A stretch of 64,000 nucleotides of DNA from Telmatactis stephensoni. Its lineage: Eukaryota > Cnidaria > Anthozoa > Actiniaria > Isophelliidae. The notes beneath the pieces were generated by a model. The model saw nothing but the letters and a program-made list of their open reading frames with translations. It ran no database searches and was not told where the DNA came from. The DNA is taken from positions 434,001 through 498,000 of the forward strand of contig JALIZF010001701.1 in NCBI GenBank assembly GCA_029948255.1, given 5' to 3'. Position numbers and translations under genes: made by a program. Every line of letters starts with the position of its first letter. The stretch's first letter is position 1. Shown here one piece after another: positions 22,510 to 33,401 of this stretch.

Positions 22510-24798
22510 TTACAAACTGTATGTCAGTAATTCAATAATGACTTTGATACAAAGGTGTTTTTTTTCCTCGACAATTTCCTCCAGTCTGGTTATAGAAGTT
22601 AGTTCTGCTCCAATCATATGGCCCTCCTGTAGCTTGGCAGGTGCTAGGGTATAAACCCGGTCATCGCCTTCCTCTTTCCCAAACAACACGAACCTAAAAA
22701 AGTAGAATGGATCAAAAATCATCTACATTAAAGTATGAATTTCACATGAAGGGGCTTCGGATTGTTTAAACAATGCACCGCAAACCCGGCTGACTGGAGA
22801 ACTGCGTTTTCGGTGCCGGCTGACTTCTCTCGTGAGTCTCTCTCACGAGCATGAACAAGTTCGTGTATCATTATTGTACCTTATTATAGCTCTTAGCGAG
22901 GAAAGAGAGGAAAGAAGCTGTAGGTAGACCATCCACTTGCTACCAGGGAACATGAGCACCCGCCAATTGGCTTCGAAGCAACGAAACTGAGGACTTGCTA
23001 GAGGGTTGGTGCTGTTGACATTACTAACTGCCGTTTTGAAGTCATCAATGGTCCATAAATAGCTCTGTACGGAAGTCTGCTTTATTGAAAGAGCATTGGC
23101 CTGAAAAGAATGAAAGAGGTATCAAATATTACCGTCCCGTAAAAACATCTTAGAGTGGACCATTAGAAATAGTTGGAAGGGAGGGGGGCAATTTTTTTAA
23201 TAAAAAGAAAAAAATCCTGCACAGAAGAGAAAAGAAAAAGAAAAAAGAAAAAAAAAAAAAAACTAAAAAAAAAGTTGTCTAAAAAAATATTTCTGCAAGC
23301 ACCCGGCTAACCACCCAAAAAACATTCTTGCAAAGCGCAAAAAACAAAAAACAAAACAAAAAAAACAACAACAACAACAAAAATAAAAAACTGCGTAATC
23401 ATAATTATGGGAAAAAATCAGTGCTTAAAATCCCCCCTCCCCAACCACAATCTCTACTGAATTGTCCAATCCTTAGTTGGGCAAACCGTATTGCGCGCAA
23501 ATACCTACCTTATCCAAAACAGCATCTGTCAGTTTTACTTGGTATATTCGAAGTAGCTTCACATGGTGCTCCGCAAATTCCCTTTCATGGTTAACTATTT
23601 GTGACTGGGTTCCCCAAAAATGACACCCTGGGACTTTGCACTCTTTAGCTGCTTGATTGCACAGTGGAATATGTAGGATCGCTTCACTCCTATATTTTAA
23701 AACAAATGGAATATTAATAGAAATGAGGGATTGATAGATACTGACATGATAAACACAGGATGTATTTCTATTAATGAGCCATCCAGTAGACAATGATGTC
23801 AAAGTACCGTAAAAATTAATCACTACAGGTTTTCACTAGACCACTTACAGCGGTCACGTGGACAGCTCACTTCAAGCAACCGTACCTGAGGAAGACTACT
23901 GGTTCTAGTCGAAACGTTCCAAGTTTTAAACTTTATTTCCAGTAAGTGATCAATCAGTTTACTTTAATAAACAAAGATGGATGAAAATATGTCATATGTG
24001 GTATTTCATGCACCCGCACCTTCTGATTTTCGTGGAGCAGTTTAGCGGGCAATTCACTTCTGAATATGGACATGAACAGCTTCTATGGAAAGCGATATCT
24101 TCCTTTGTGAAAAGTTCTCCACAGTCATGGCATTTTGTTTTTTGGAAATTGCAGCATTTAAGGTGTTCTTCTAGCTCTTTCCTCTTAACGGTAACGTGAC
24201 ATCTGCCATTCGTGCAGCCTACCATCTCTTCAGGGCAGGAGTGATGCAGTAGATTTCCAAGAGCTCCACGTTTTCTACATTTTCTGCATTCCCCTTTCAG
24301 TTTCTCTACAAACGCTTTAACAGTAAAGTTGCATTCATACAAAAGAATGCCTCTACATTCTGGGCAACTGCGGTTTGTGGTGGTGCACCTCAATATACAC
24401 GATTTGCAAAAAGTGTGCCCACAGCGTAGCACCACGGGGTCGATCATTATAGCATCACTGTATAAAAACAGAATGCAAATTGTCAGAGACATCAAACTGC
24501 TAAAGTCATGCATAATTACGGAATGCTGGTTGAATCGAACAAGTTAGTTTTGCGATGTGCGAGTTTTTGATCTGACCATAAATTGAAACCCTAAAAAGAG
24601 GATAGGAATATGGAAGCAATGGGACTTCTATCCGTATCAAATTGAAATAAAAAAAATCCAATAGTGTTTCAATGTAATTGTTAGAGAGTCTTTAGAAAAG
24701 CCGCCAACCGTCTCGTTTGTCGAAGCGTTAAATCAAACTTACCACACTTTACATTTCAGTTCTTCCGGTTGCTCATCCAACAAAGAGATTCCTTCCAT
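22510..24798 (-). CDS. TRAF-like protein: RING, TRAF zinc fingers, MATH domain (five exons)
   Basis: TRAF proteins are cytoplasmic adaptors and E3 ubiquitin ligases that couple receptors to NF-kB/MAPK signalling. Exons on the minus strand are 24743-24798, 24020-24457, 23509-23689, 22880-23100 and 22510-22693. All introns are GT..AG and the phases agree, giving 359 residues. The RING is complete (C16, C19, C31, H33, C36, C39, C50, C53) and spans the first intron. Cys/His-rich TRAF-type fingers follow to about residue 220. The C-terminal ~120 residues fit a MATH/TRAF domain (YLWTIDDF, then SPQFRCFEANW...FPGS, ending near the stop). I see no frameshift or internal stop. It lies wholly inside the nested element. 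Directly upstream is a CTG-rich array, so promoter and 5' UTR are unclear. TRAF genes are known to be expanded in corals. Confidence 0.85.
23886..23920 (+). other. Hammerhead-like CTGAGGA..GAAA motif (in TRAF intron 2)
   Basis: CTGAGGA is followed by a perfect 5-bp stem (GACTA/TAGTC) and GAAACGTTCC. This is the order of the hammerhead core around stem II, though with an extra A before the stem. I could not define stems I and III. Similar motifs are common in invertebrate repeats, some linked to Penelope-like elements. Confidence 0.3.
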
Positions 24799-24838
24799 TA
24801 TGGATGTACGGCAGCCATCAGCTCCAGCAGTAACACAG

Positions 24839-24858
24839 CCACCAGCAGCAGCAGCAGC

Positions 24859-24908
<50 letters not shown>

Positions 24909-25790
24909 CCAGCAGCAGCAGCAGCAGCAGCACCAGCAGCAGCAGGAACACAGCACCAGCACCAGTCAGCATCACCAGCACCAGCACCAGCAGCATCACC
25001 AGCACCAGCACCAGCACCAGCACCAGCACCAGCACCAGCACCAGCACCAGCACCAGCACCAGCACCAGCACCAGCACCAGCACCAGCACCAGCACCAGCA
25101 CCAGCACCAGCACCAGCACCAGCACCAGCACCAGCACCAGCACCAGCACCAGCACCAGCACCAGCAGTAACACAGCCCCCACCAGCAGCAGCAGCAGTAA
25201 CACAGCCACCACCACTACCACCAGCAGCAGCAGTAACACAGCCACCAGCAGCAGTAACACAGCCCCCACCACCACCACCAGCAGTAACACAGCCACCACC
25301 ACTACCACCACCAGCAGCAGCAACACAGCCACCAGCAGCACCAGCAGTAACACAGCCACCAGCACCAGCAGTAACACAGCCATCAGCTCCAGCAGTAACA
25401 CAGCCACCAGCAGCAGCAGCAACACAGCCACCAGCACCAGCAGGAGTAACACAGCCATCAGTAGCAGCAGCAGTAACACAGCCACCAGCACCAGCACCAG
25501 CAGTAACACAGCCCTCACCAGCAGCAGCAGCAGTAACACAGCCACCACCACTACCACAGCCACCTGCAGCAGTAACACAGCCGCCACCACCAGCAGCAGC
25601 AGTAACACAGCCACCAGCAGCAGTAACACAGTCCCCACCACCACCAGCAGCAGTAACACAGCCACCAGCAGCAGCAGCAGCAGCAGCAGAAATACAGCCA
25701 CCACCACCAGCAGCAGTAACACCAGCAGTAACACAGCCATCACCAGCACCAGCATCACAAGGAGCAGCAACAACACCACCACAAGGTTTG
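24839..25790. repeat. CAG / CAGCAC / CAGTAACACAGCCACC array upstream of the TRAF start
   Basis: Three zones can be seen: (CAG)n at about 24845-24950, near-perfect (CAGCAC)n at about 24976-25165, and a degenerate CAGTAACACAGCCACC minisatellite to about 25790. Because the period is a multiple of three, several frames are open throughout (Ser-Thr, His-Gln and, on the minus strand, Leu-Val repeats). The minus-strand frame runs into TRAF exon 1. Confidence 0.95.
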
Positions 25791-26927
25791 AAAGCAATGA
25801 AAAGAAAACTAAGAAGACAAAGGAGAAAAGAAAATAAAAGACGACGTCATGAAAATACCGATAATAATGGAGAACAATAAAGTCTTTCACGAGCCGCAGA
25901 TACATGCATGGCGTAATTGTAATGAAAATTAATTTTTTTTATCTAGTTTGTGTGATCATCAGATTACATGCCTGTGTGTGAATCAGATCATTGCTTTGAA
26001 CAGTCGTCAATTAATATTGCCAAATTATTCAAATGTTTCCTAATGTGAACTTATATCTTAGCATTTTTTGGAGCTTTTTTTTGTATTTTTGTCACTGATT
26101 GTTAATAATAATTTTGAAATGATAACAGATTAAATACATTAGTGTCAAAGTCTATTGTATGAGTTTAAAAAATCTTGACAATCCGTAGTTTGTTTGAAAT
26201 TTAAATTGAACGCGTAAAATGTGTAAATTTTGGTATTCAAGAAATACTTTCTTGGTTCTATTTCAGTTCAACGTATTCCATTTTGTAAAATCTGCTATTT
26301 TTATAGATATTTTTTTGTTTATGTTGTTGTTGTTTGCAATCAATACACTGTACAAACACATTTTATAAATATATTTGATTAATCAACCTTATTGATTGAT
26401 GGATTGATTGATTGATTCATATATTCATGCAAAAATTCAAGCAAAACTTTCAGGTTTTCTGTAGCTTTTCAGTTGAAAAATCAGGTTAGCGCGCGCCCAG
26501 TGTTCGAAAGTGACCTGATGACGATGTCGTCACCAAGCGCGCGAAAAAGGAAAAAATTAAATTCAAAACTTTTCACCCAAAACTTGGGCATTTTTTGGCA
26601 TTTTTCTTGCATATCAACGACAATTTTAGAAACAAATCTCACAAAAAGTGTTTAATAAATTGTTTCTTTGATGAATAAAAAGAAGAATTTGACGTTTTAG
26701 TGCATTTGGACTGTTTTCTGCAAAAAGAAATTTGCACTAAATTTCCTTTTTTTTGGCACTATAAAATTTCCTTTTTTCTGCACTAAATTTCCTTGAAACA
26801 GCACTGCTCTTAGCCAATCAGCATCGAGCAATTTTTGCATGTATATTATTAATCACTTAATTATCTATCTCTTTTTTTTATTTGTTAATGCATTTGTTTA
26901 ATAACAATAATAATAATAATGATGATG

Positions 26928-26959
<32 letters not shown>

Positions 26960-27057
26960 TTTATAGTTGTTTATTGATATTTCTTTTTATTAACTTATCT
27001 ATTAATTCATTTGTTTGTCTATCTGTTTGTTTTTTGTTTGTTTATTTATCTATTCAT
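25791..27057. other. Nested-element interior, right side
   Basis: No gene is supported. It contains a (GATT)n run near 26390-26420, a segment at about 26700-26830 with repeated TTGCACTAAATTTCC that is also found diverged at 40430-40520, and an (ATA)n run at about 26905-26960. Confidence 0.5.
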
Positions 27058-27771
27058 TTCTTTATTTATATTTCATTTATTCATTCATTCGTTCGTTCGT
27101 TGAATGATTGATTGATTAATTGAGTTATTGATTAATTTATATTTTATTCATGTATTCATTCATTCACTCATTCATTCTCTCGTTTATTGATTGATTGATT
27201 CCATTTATTCATTTACTCAACCATTTATTCATTTGTGGTGTATTAATTAATTTTTGAATAATCGACATCGGAGATTAATAACCAGTGGGCTATATCTGAT
27301 GATGTCATTTCTTGAAAGTTGAAATCGTTATAATTTAATAAACGACGTCGGAAAACCCGAAATATTACAGACATAGACGAATTACATAACCGACATCGGG
27401 AATGGCAAATTAAGGAGCAAACTGGACATTCGAAATAACGACACGGAAAATTGAATAACCGACATCGAAAAATCGGACGTCGAGAATTCGAACCCGACAG
27501 TACAGAGAGCTCTGAATAACCGACATCGAAAATCGGACGTCGAGAATTCGAACCCGACAGTAGAGAGAGCTCTAAATAACCGACATCGATAATTGAATAA
27601 CCGATGTCGGTATTGTTTATTAGCGACATGGGAAATACCAGACACATTTCGAACCCGACAGTAGAGAAAGGCCTGAATAACCGACATCGATAATTGAATA
27701 ACCGATGTCGGTAATGGTTATTAGCGACATCGGAAATACCAGACACATTTTGAACGGTTTGGTACGCCATA
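27058..27771. repeat. Right TIR of the nested element
   Basis: Inverted copy of 17842-18550, with only scattered differences in the first ~520 bp from the end. Its terminal 97 bp is duplicated again at 30830-30926 by the later tandem duplication. Confidence 0.85.
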
Positions 27772-27839
27772 CACAAACCCAAAGGCGATCGTACGGAAAG
27801 GTTACGTTAAAACTGAGTGGCTGAAGAACTAAAATAATC

Positions 27840-28037
27840 ATGGGTGATGTTAGGATCAACTTTTCATGCAAGTCACCTCATCCTGACTGGTTCAAAGAAC
27901 TCACATTTAAAGTGGGACCACAAAACGGGGTTTCGTCAGGTCGTGGGCAGTTCGGTGGTGTACCCTTAAAAGAGCAAATGCGCCGAAGGAAATTGACGGG
28001 ACTACAGCAACAAGAAGAAGAAATCAACAAAACTTAA
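27840..28037 (+). CDS. Small basic protein of the Polinton-like element (copy 1)
   Basis: This is a 65-residue ORF with a clean ATG and an AATAAA at 28085-28090. It starts with a short beta-like segment containing SCKSPHPDWF, has a Gly-rich middle, and ends in a basic Arg/Lys/Gln-rich helix. No family is recognised. Before the nested insertion it would have lain ~150 bp after the zinc-ribbon gene poly(A) signal, on the same strand. The nested element now sits 62 bp upstream of its start and may have replaced its promoter. Confidence 0.5.
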   Translation: MGDVRINFSCKSPHPDWFKELTFKVGPQNGVSSGRGQFGGVPLKEQMRRRKLTGLQQQEEEINKT

Positions 28038-28310
28038 TCATGTATACCTCTTGAGACAATTGTGTAAACAATGAACGAGCCTTAAATAAACCAATGAGGC
28101 AGAACGTTTTGGTAAAATTTGCATAAGTTCTAGACATAACGAACTAGTGACTCAAAATACAGTGTCAACGATACGAGATCCTGACACTTATGTCTTTTAA
28201 ATCTATAATTTTGATTGTAATATTTACCCTTGTAATGAATTGAATAAATGACTCTGGAACTTCCAATTCTAGTTTCAAATTCTTGTACGAACTATCAACA
28301 CGAGTTTAAA

Positions 28311-28814
28311 ACAACAGATTTGCAGATGGCCGTTTCCAAAATAATAGCCGTCACGCACCGTACGCGTCACGCATGTTTAGAAAATCTAAAATTTTGATTC
28401 TTTGTGGCCACTTTTGCTACTTCTTTAATTCTATACCATTTAAGAATTAGAAGAATATATTAATATGATACGATTTACGATTTAGGAGGATTCAAAAGAG
28501 GGAAAAATTGCTTGCCCGGCTGGTGATTATTGCATCACCAATGACGTCATCGTACCTCGTAATCTCTGCACCGGAAACTCGCTGCGCTCGTACCCCATGA
28601 TACCCCAATGTGTCGTAATATACCTCAGAAAGGGAGAGGGGTAGCCCTACCGGGCTAGAGGGGTAGCCCTTTCGGGCTCGAGGGGAAGGGGTCGTACCTC
28701 ATACCCCTTATCGTACCTCACCTACCGGTGTCGCCCTGTCGGGCTTGGGGTATGGGGGGGGGGGGGGGGGTGTACCGGGTGTACCGGGCGGTGAACTGTC
28801 CTTTTCCTACTACT
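28311..28814. repeat. Right TIR of the Polinton-like element
   Basis: Reverse complement of 12185-12689, ending CCTACTACT, followed by AACGTC at 28815-28820. A further copy lies at about 31466-31967 in the tandem duplication. Confidence 0.9.
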
Positions 28815-28820
28815 AACGTC
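28815..28820. other. Target-site duplication, right copy (AACGTC)
   Basis: Exact match to 12179-12184. A duplicate of this site occurs at 31968-31973. Confidence 0.9.
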
Positions 28821-30829
28821 TAGTTGTCAATTATCATATTGGACCAGAATTTTCCAAGTTTGACTACTTTTGGCTTAGAAAATCCAACTTCAAGTTTATG
28901 CAAATGAACAAAAATCTTTATCCGATATAAAGATCTACGTTCCGGTAGTGATTTCCATTGTGTTTTCTAATGAATTATTAATGAGTTTGATAATGTTTGT
29001 TGTAGCAACCGTGTTCGTGATTAAGAAATAAATAGAGAAGAAACATGTGTGTGATCGCTGTATAACGTAAAAATATTAAAGTCTACCGTTACACATAACA
29101 CTGGCCACAGTTTCGGCTGTAATAATATAGAACCTTAAGTTTATATTAATTAATAGGAGGATCTGTGCTGACGTCAACTGATGTTTATATTTTGGCTCAT
29201 GGTCATTTGCAAAGGGACTTCTCTTTTTAACCAAACTAGGCATTCAACTCTGAATATTGAAAGTGCGCGGCAAAATTAGATTCCCTTGAAAATTGGAGCT
29301 TGACACATGAAATAGTTTTTGCAGCTTTACAAACTCTACATTTTACAGAGAATGTATAGACTCATAGGCGCTTTATTTGCTACACAGCGGAAAATTTGAA
29401 AGCTGATATCTCGTTTAATATTGCATGCAAAGAGATAAAAATTTCGTAGAAAATAGCGCATCTAAGCTAATTTTGATCATAAGTTGTAATAAGGGTATCA
29501 AACCTCTACTGAAGATGAGCGAAATGGCATTGATCGATTTTGAGAAAAGTGAGCCGTACTCATGTGTATTGACATGCTGATTTTGCTTCCATTTTCCACA
29601 ATTCGCTCTATTTTTACATAAAATTCAATATCTAAAAATTCCTTCGATAAACTGTTGTTTAAAATTTAGTATGGTTTAGTTTAGGTAGTAGATATAGCGT
29701 TTTCAAATTTATTGAATTGTTTTAAGCTGTTCAAATACTAGCCTCAAATCAGTATAATTTTCAGCTGGATTCAGTGGTCGGCAAATCGTTGATGCATGGT
29801 GTAGGTCGTTTGTTTTAGTTTGTCATGTTTTCATGCATTCCAGCACCTGATGCCAAAAAAAGAAAGGTTTGTTACACAGAGGCAGATGGAAATTCGTCAA
29901 AACTAGAATCGTGGCGAGACAAAGTAAAAATAGATAGCGGAAAGCTGACGTGCTGCAAAGAAATGCATTGGTATGAAAAATTCGTTCTAGAGATTACCAT
30001 ATTTCGGATCTTGAATGTTCGGAAGGTAATGAACATTCCATAATTTGCATCGCTGGAATGCATGAAAACATGACAAACTAAAACAAAAGAGCTGCATCAT
30101 GCATCAACGAGTTGTCGACCATTGAATCCGACTGAAAAATATACTGATTTGAGGCTAGTATTTGACAGCCTTAAAATAATTCACTGAACTTGAAAACGCT
30201 ACATTATATCACCTATTGCCAAAACTAAGCCATACTTAATTTCAAACATCGCTGCGCTCGGGCGCAAATGAACTACTCGGGCCACAAATAATTAAATAAT
30301 ATGCCCTCCAAAAGTCATGTTATTGTCCTATTATATATATTTATATTTACATATTTATGAATTTTATACATAGTTATATTTAATACACATTTAGCAATTT
30401 CCTATTTAACTTAATTATCGTGAACTTTATTTAACGAAGATTTTTTTGTATATTTAATATGGGCTTCACCAAGTTGGAGCTTTGCTCTGTTGTGGATGTC
30501 CATCACTGACCTTTGTTTTTGTTGTCCTTAGCTCTGTATTGTTCTAATATTTTAATAATTATTCTTATATTTTTAGTTTTTAATTGTAAATATTATGTAT
30601 TATTTATTGTCAGTGAAAGCTAAATAAATACAAATACATAACACAGGTAGCCCAATTAAACCCACAGATATTAGAACCTGTGGCGACGCCCACCATAGCC
30701 AACCAGACGACGGTTGGCTTAACTGTTCTTAAGCTAAGGCTCATATCAAGTACTATTGTCTAAAATAAGTTGACAAAAGTAGATACATATATATGTACGG
30801 TCTACTTTTGGCAGCTTTAAAGTCTTCAC
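28821..30829. other. Flanking DNA of the element, first copy
   Basis: Apart from the foldback at 29655-30248, nothing gene-like is seen. AT-rich sequence at 30320-30620 resembles ordinary intergenic DNA. Confidence 0.5.
29655..30248. mobile_element. Foldback element with exon-like core (copy 1)
   Basis: Arms of ~190 bp (29655-29850 and 30043-30248) are inverted copies, for example GTTTTCATGCATTCCAGC at 29827-29844 and its complement. The ~190-bp core holds a 72-codon ORF (29825-30043). The ORF has an SV40-like basic run (AKKRKV) and reads into a donor-like AAG|GTAATG. This could be a captured exon. An almost identical copy lies at 32808-33401. Confidence 0.6.
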
Positions 30830-31967
30830 GAATAACCGACATCGATAATTGAATAACCGATGTCGGTAATGGTTATTAGCGACATCGGAAATACCAGACA
30901 CATTTTGAACGGTTTGGTACGCCATACACAAACCCAAAGGCGATCGTACGGAAAGGTTACGTTAAAACTGAGTGGCTGAAGAACTAAAATAATCATGGGT
31001 GATGTTAGGATCAACTTTTCATGCAAGTCACCTCATCCTGACTGGTTCAAAGAACTCACATTTAAAGTGGGACCACAAAACGGGGTTTCGTCAGGTCGTG
31101 GGCAGTTCGGTGGTGTACCCTTAAAAGAGCAAATGCGCCGAAGGAAATTGACGGGACTACAGCAACAAGAAGAAGAAATCAACAAAACTTAATCATGTAT
31201 ACCTCTTGAGACAATTGTGTAAACAATGAACGAGCCTTAAATAAACCAATGAGGCAGAACGTTTTGGTAAAATTTGCATAAGTTCTAGACATAACGAACT
31301 AGTGACTCAAAATACAGTGTCAACGATACGAGATCCTGACACTTATGTCTTTTAAATCTATAATTTTGATTGTAATATTTACCCTTGTAATGAATTGAAT
31401 AAATGACTCTGGAACTTCCAATTCTAGTTTCAAATTCTTGTACGAACTATCAACACGAGTTTAAAACAACAGATTTGCAGATGGCCGTTTCCAAAATAAT
31501 AGCCGTCACGCACCGTACGCGTCACGCATGTTTAGAAAATCTAAAATTTTGATTCTTTGTGGCCACTTTTGCTACTTCTTTAATTCTATACCATTTAAGA
31601 ATTAGAAGAATATATTAATATGATACGATTTACGATTTAGGAGGATTCAAAAGAGGGAAAAATTGCTTGCCCGGCTGGTGATTATTGCATCACCAATGAC
31701 GTCATCGTACCTCGTAATCTCTGCACCGGAAACTCGCTGCGCTCGTACCCCATGATACCCCAATGTGTCGTAATATACCTCAGAAAGGGAGAGGGGTAGC
31801 CCTACCGGGCTAGAGGGGTAGCCCTTTCGGGCTCGAGGGGAAGGGGTCGTACCTCATACCCCTTATCGTACCTCACCTACCGGTGTCGCCCTGTCGGGCT
31901 TGGGGTATGGGGGGGGGGGGGGGTGTACCGGGTGTACCGGGCGGTGAACTGTCCTTTTCCTACTACT
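30830..31967. mobile_element. Duplicated right end of the Polinton-like element
   Basis: This partial copy begins inside the nested element's TIR and ends with the CCTACTACT terminus followed by AACGTC (31968-31973). It cannot be an independent insertion, because its left boundary is the duplication junction rather than a TIR. Confidence 0.9.
30995..31192 (+). CDS. Small basic protein of the Polinton-like element (copy 2)
   Basis: Identical 65-codon copy of the 27840 ORF, generated by the tandem duplication. Here the upstream sequence is 97 bp of nested-element TIR, then duplicated flank, so any promoter differs from that of copy 1 beyond ~165 bp. Confidence 0.4.
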   Translation: MGDVRINFSCKSPHPDWFKELTFKVGPQNGVSSGRGQFGGVPLKEQMRRRKLTGLQQQEEEINKT

Positions 31968-32807
31968 AACGTCTAGTTGTCAATTATCATATTGGACCAG
32001 AATTTTCCAAGTTTGACTACTTTTGGCTTAGAAAATCCAACTTCAAGTTTATGCAAATGAACAAAAATCTTTATCCGATATAAAGATCTACGTTCCGGTA
32101 GTGATTTCCATTGTGTTTTCTAATGAATTATTAATGAGTTTGATAATGTTTGTTGTAGCAACCGTGTTCGTGATTAAGAAATAAATAGAGAAGAAACATG
32201 TGTGTGATCGCTGTATAACGTAAAAATATTAAAGTCTACCGTTACACATAACACTGGCCACAGTTTCGGCTGTAATAATATAGAACCTTAAGTTTATATT
32301 AATTAATAGGAGGATCTGTGCTGACGTCAACTGATGTTTATATTTTGGCTCATGGTCATTTGCAAAGGGACTTCTCTTTTTAACCAAACTAGGCATTCAA
32401 CTCTGAATATTGAAAGTGCGCGGCAAAATTAGATTCCCTTGAAAATTGGAGCTTGACACATGAAATAGTTTTTGCAGCTTTACAAACTCTACATTTTACA
32501 GAGAATGTATAGACTCATAGGCGCTTTATTTGCTACACAGCGGAAAATTTGAAAGCTGATATCTCGTTTAATATTGCATGCAAAGAGATAAAAATTTCGT
32601 AGAAAATAGCGCATCTAAGCTAATTTTGATCATAAGTTGTAATAAGGGTATCAAACCTCTACTGAAGATGAGCGAAATGGCATTGATCGATTTTGAGAAA
32701 AGTGAGCCGTACTCATGTGTATTGACATGCTGATTTTGCTTCCATTTTCCACAATTCGCTCTATTTTTACATAAAATTCAATATCTAAAAATTCCTTCGA
32801 TAAACTG

Positions 32808-33401
32808 TTGTTTAAAATTTAGTATGGTTTAGTTTAGGTAGTAGATATAGCGTTTTCAAATTTATTGAATTGTTTTAAGCTGTTCAAATACTAGCCTCAA
32901 ATCAGTATAATTTTCAGCTGGATTCAGTGGTCGGCAAATCGTTGATGCATGGTGTAGGTCGTTTGTTTTAGTTTGTCATGTTTTCATGCATTCCAGCACC
33001 TGATGCCAAAAAAAGAAAGGTTTGTTACACAGAGGCAGATGGAAATTCGTCAAAACTAGAATCGTGGCGAGACAAAGTAAAAATAGATAGCGGAAAGCTG
33101 ACGTGCTGCAAAGAAATGCATTGGTATGAAAAATTCGTTCTAGAGATTACCATATTTCGGATCTTGAGTGTTCGGAAGGTAATGAACATTCCATAATTTG
33201 CATCGCTGGAATGCATGAAAACATGACAAACTAAAACAAAAGAGCTGCATCATGCATCAACGAGTTGTCGACCATTGAATCCGACTGAAAAATATACTGA
33301 TTTGAGGCTAGTATTTGACAGCCTTAAAATAATTCACTGAACTTGAAAACGCTACATTATATCACCTATTGCCAAAACTAAGCCATACTTAATTTCAAAC
33401 A
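32808..33401. mobile_element. Foldback element with exon-like core (copy 2)
   Basis: Duplicate of 29655-30248. I see one substitution in the core (GAATGTTC versus GAGTGTTC), which changes one codon of the 72-codon ORF at 32978-33196. Confidence 0.6.

Larger units (their letters stand above)
17842..27771. mobile_element. Nested ~9.9 kb element with long TIRs carrying a TRAF-like gene
   Basis: The ends are TATGGCGTACCAAACCG and its exact complement, the inverted arms are ~0.7 kb, and a perfect 6-bp duplication (CACAAA) flanks the whole. The arms are built from a recurring CGATGTCGGTTATTCA unit in both orientations and then AATGA/CAATCAAT simple repeats. The interior has no recognisable transposase. 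It holds a complete five-exon TRAF-like gene, a 167-bp higher-order satellite, a small foldback with its own 7-bp duplication, and a large CAG array. Either a foldback-type element captured host DNA, or two short copies mobilised the intervening segment as a composite. Superfamily not assigned. Confidence 0.75.
12185..28814. mobile_element. Polinton/Maverick (adintovirus)-like element, interrupted by a nested element
   Basis: The 16.6-kb unit is bounded by ~0.5 kb TIRs that begin AGTAGTAGG (the terminal AG is typical of Polintons) and by a perfect 6-bp duplication, AACGTC. It encodes an FtsK/HerA-type packaging ATPase on the minus strand and small plus-strand ORFs at 15047, 15431, 16540, 17415 and 27840. 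A second element (17842-27771) is inserted between the 17415 and 27840 genes without breaking an ORF. Removing it and one duplication copy leaves ~6.7 kb, much shorter than the usual 15-20 kb. I find no polymerase B, integrase, protease or capsid ORF. It is therefore probably a non-autonomous or reduced Polinton-like element. The TIRs differ by only a few substitutions plus poly-C length, implying recent insertion. Confidence 0.85.

Noticed and set aside
24769..25837. Long His-Gln and Ser-Thr repeat ORFs on the plus strand
   Set aside because: They are frames of the CAG/CAGCAC array. Three unrelated frames are open equally, and none has flanking non-repeat coding sequence on this strand.
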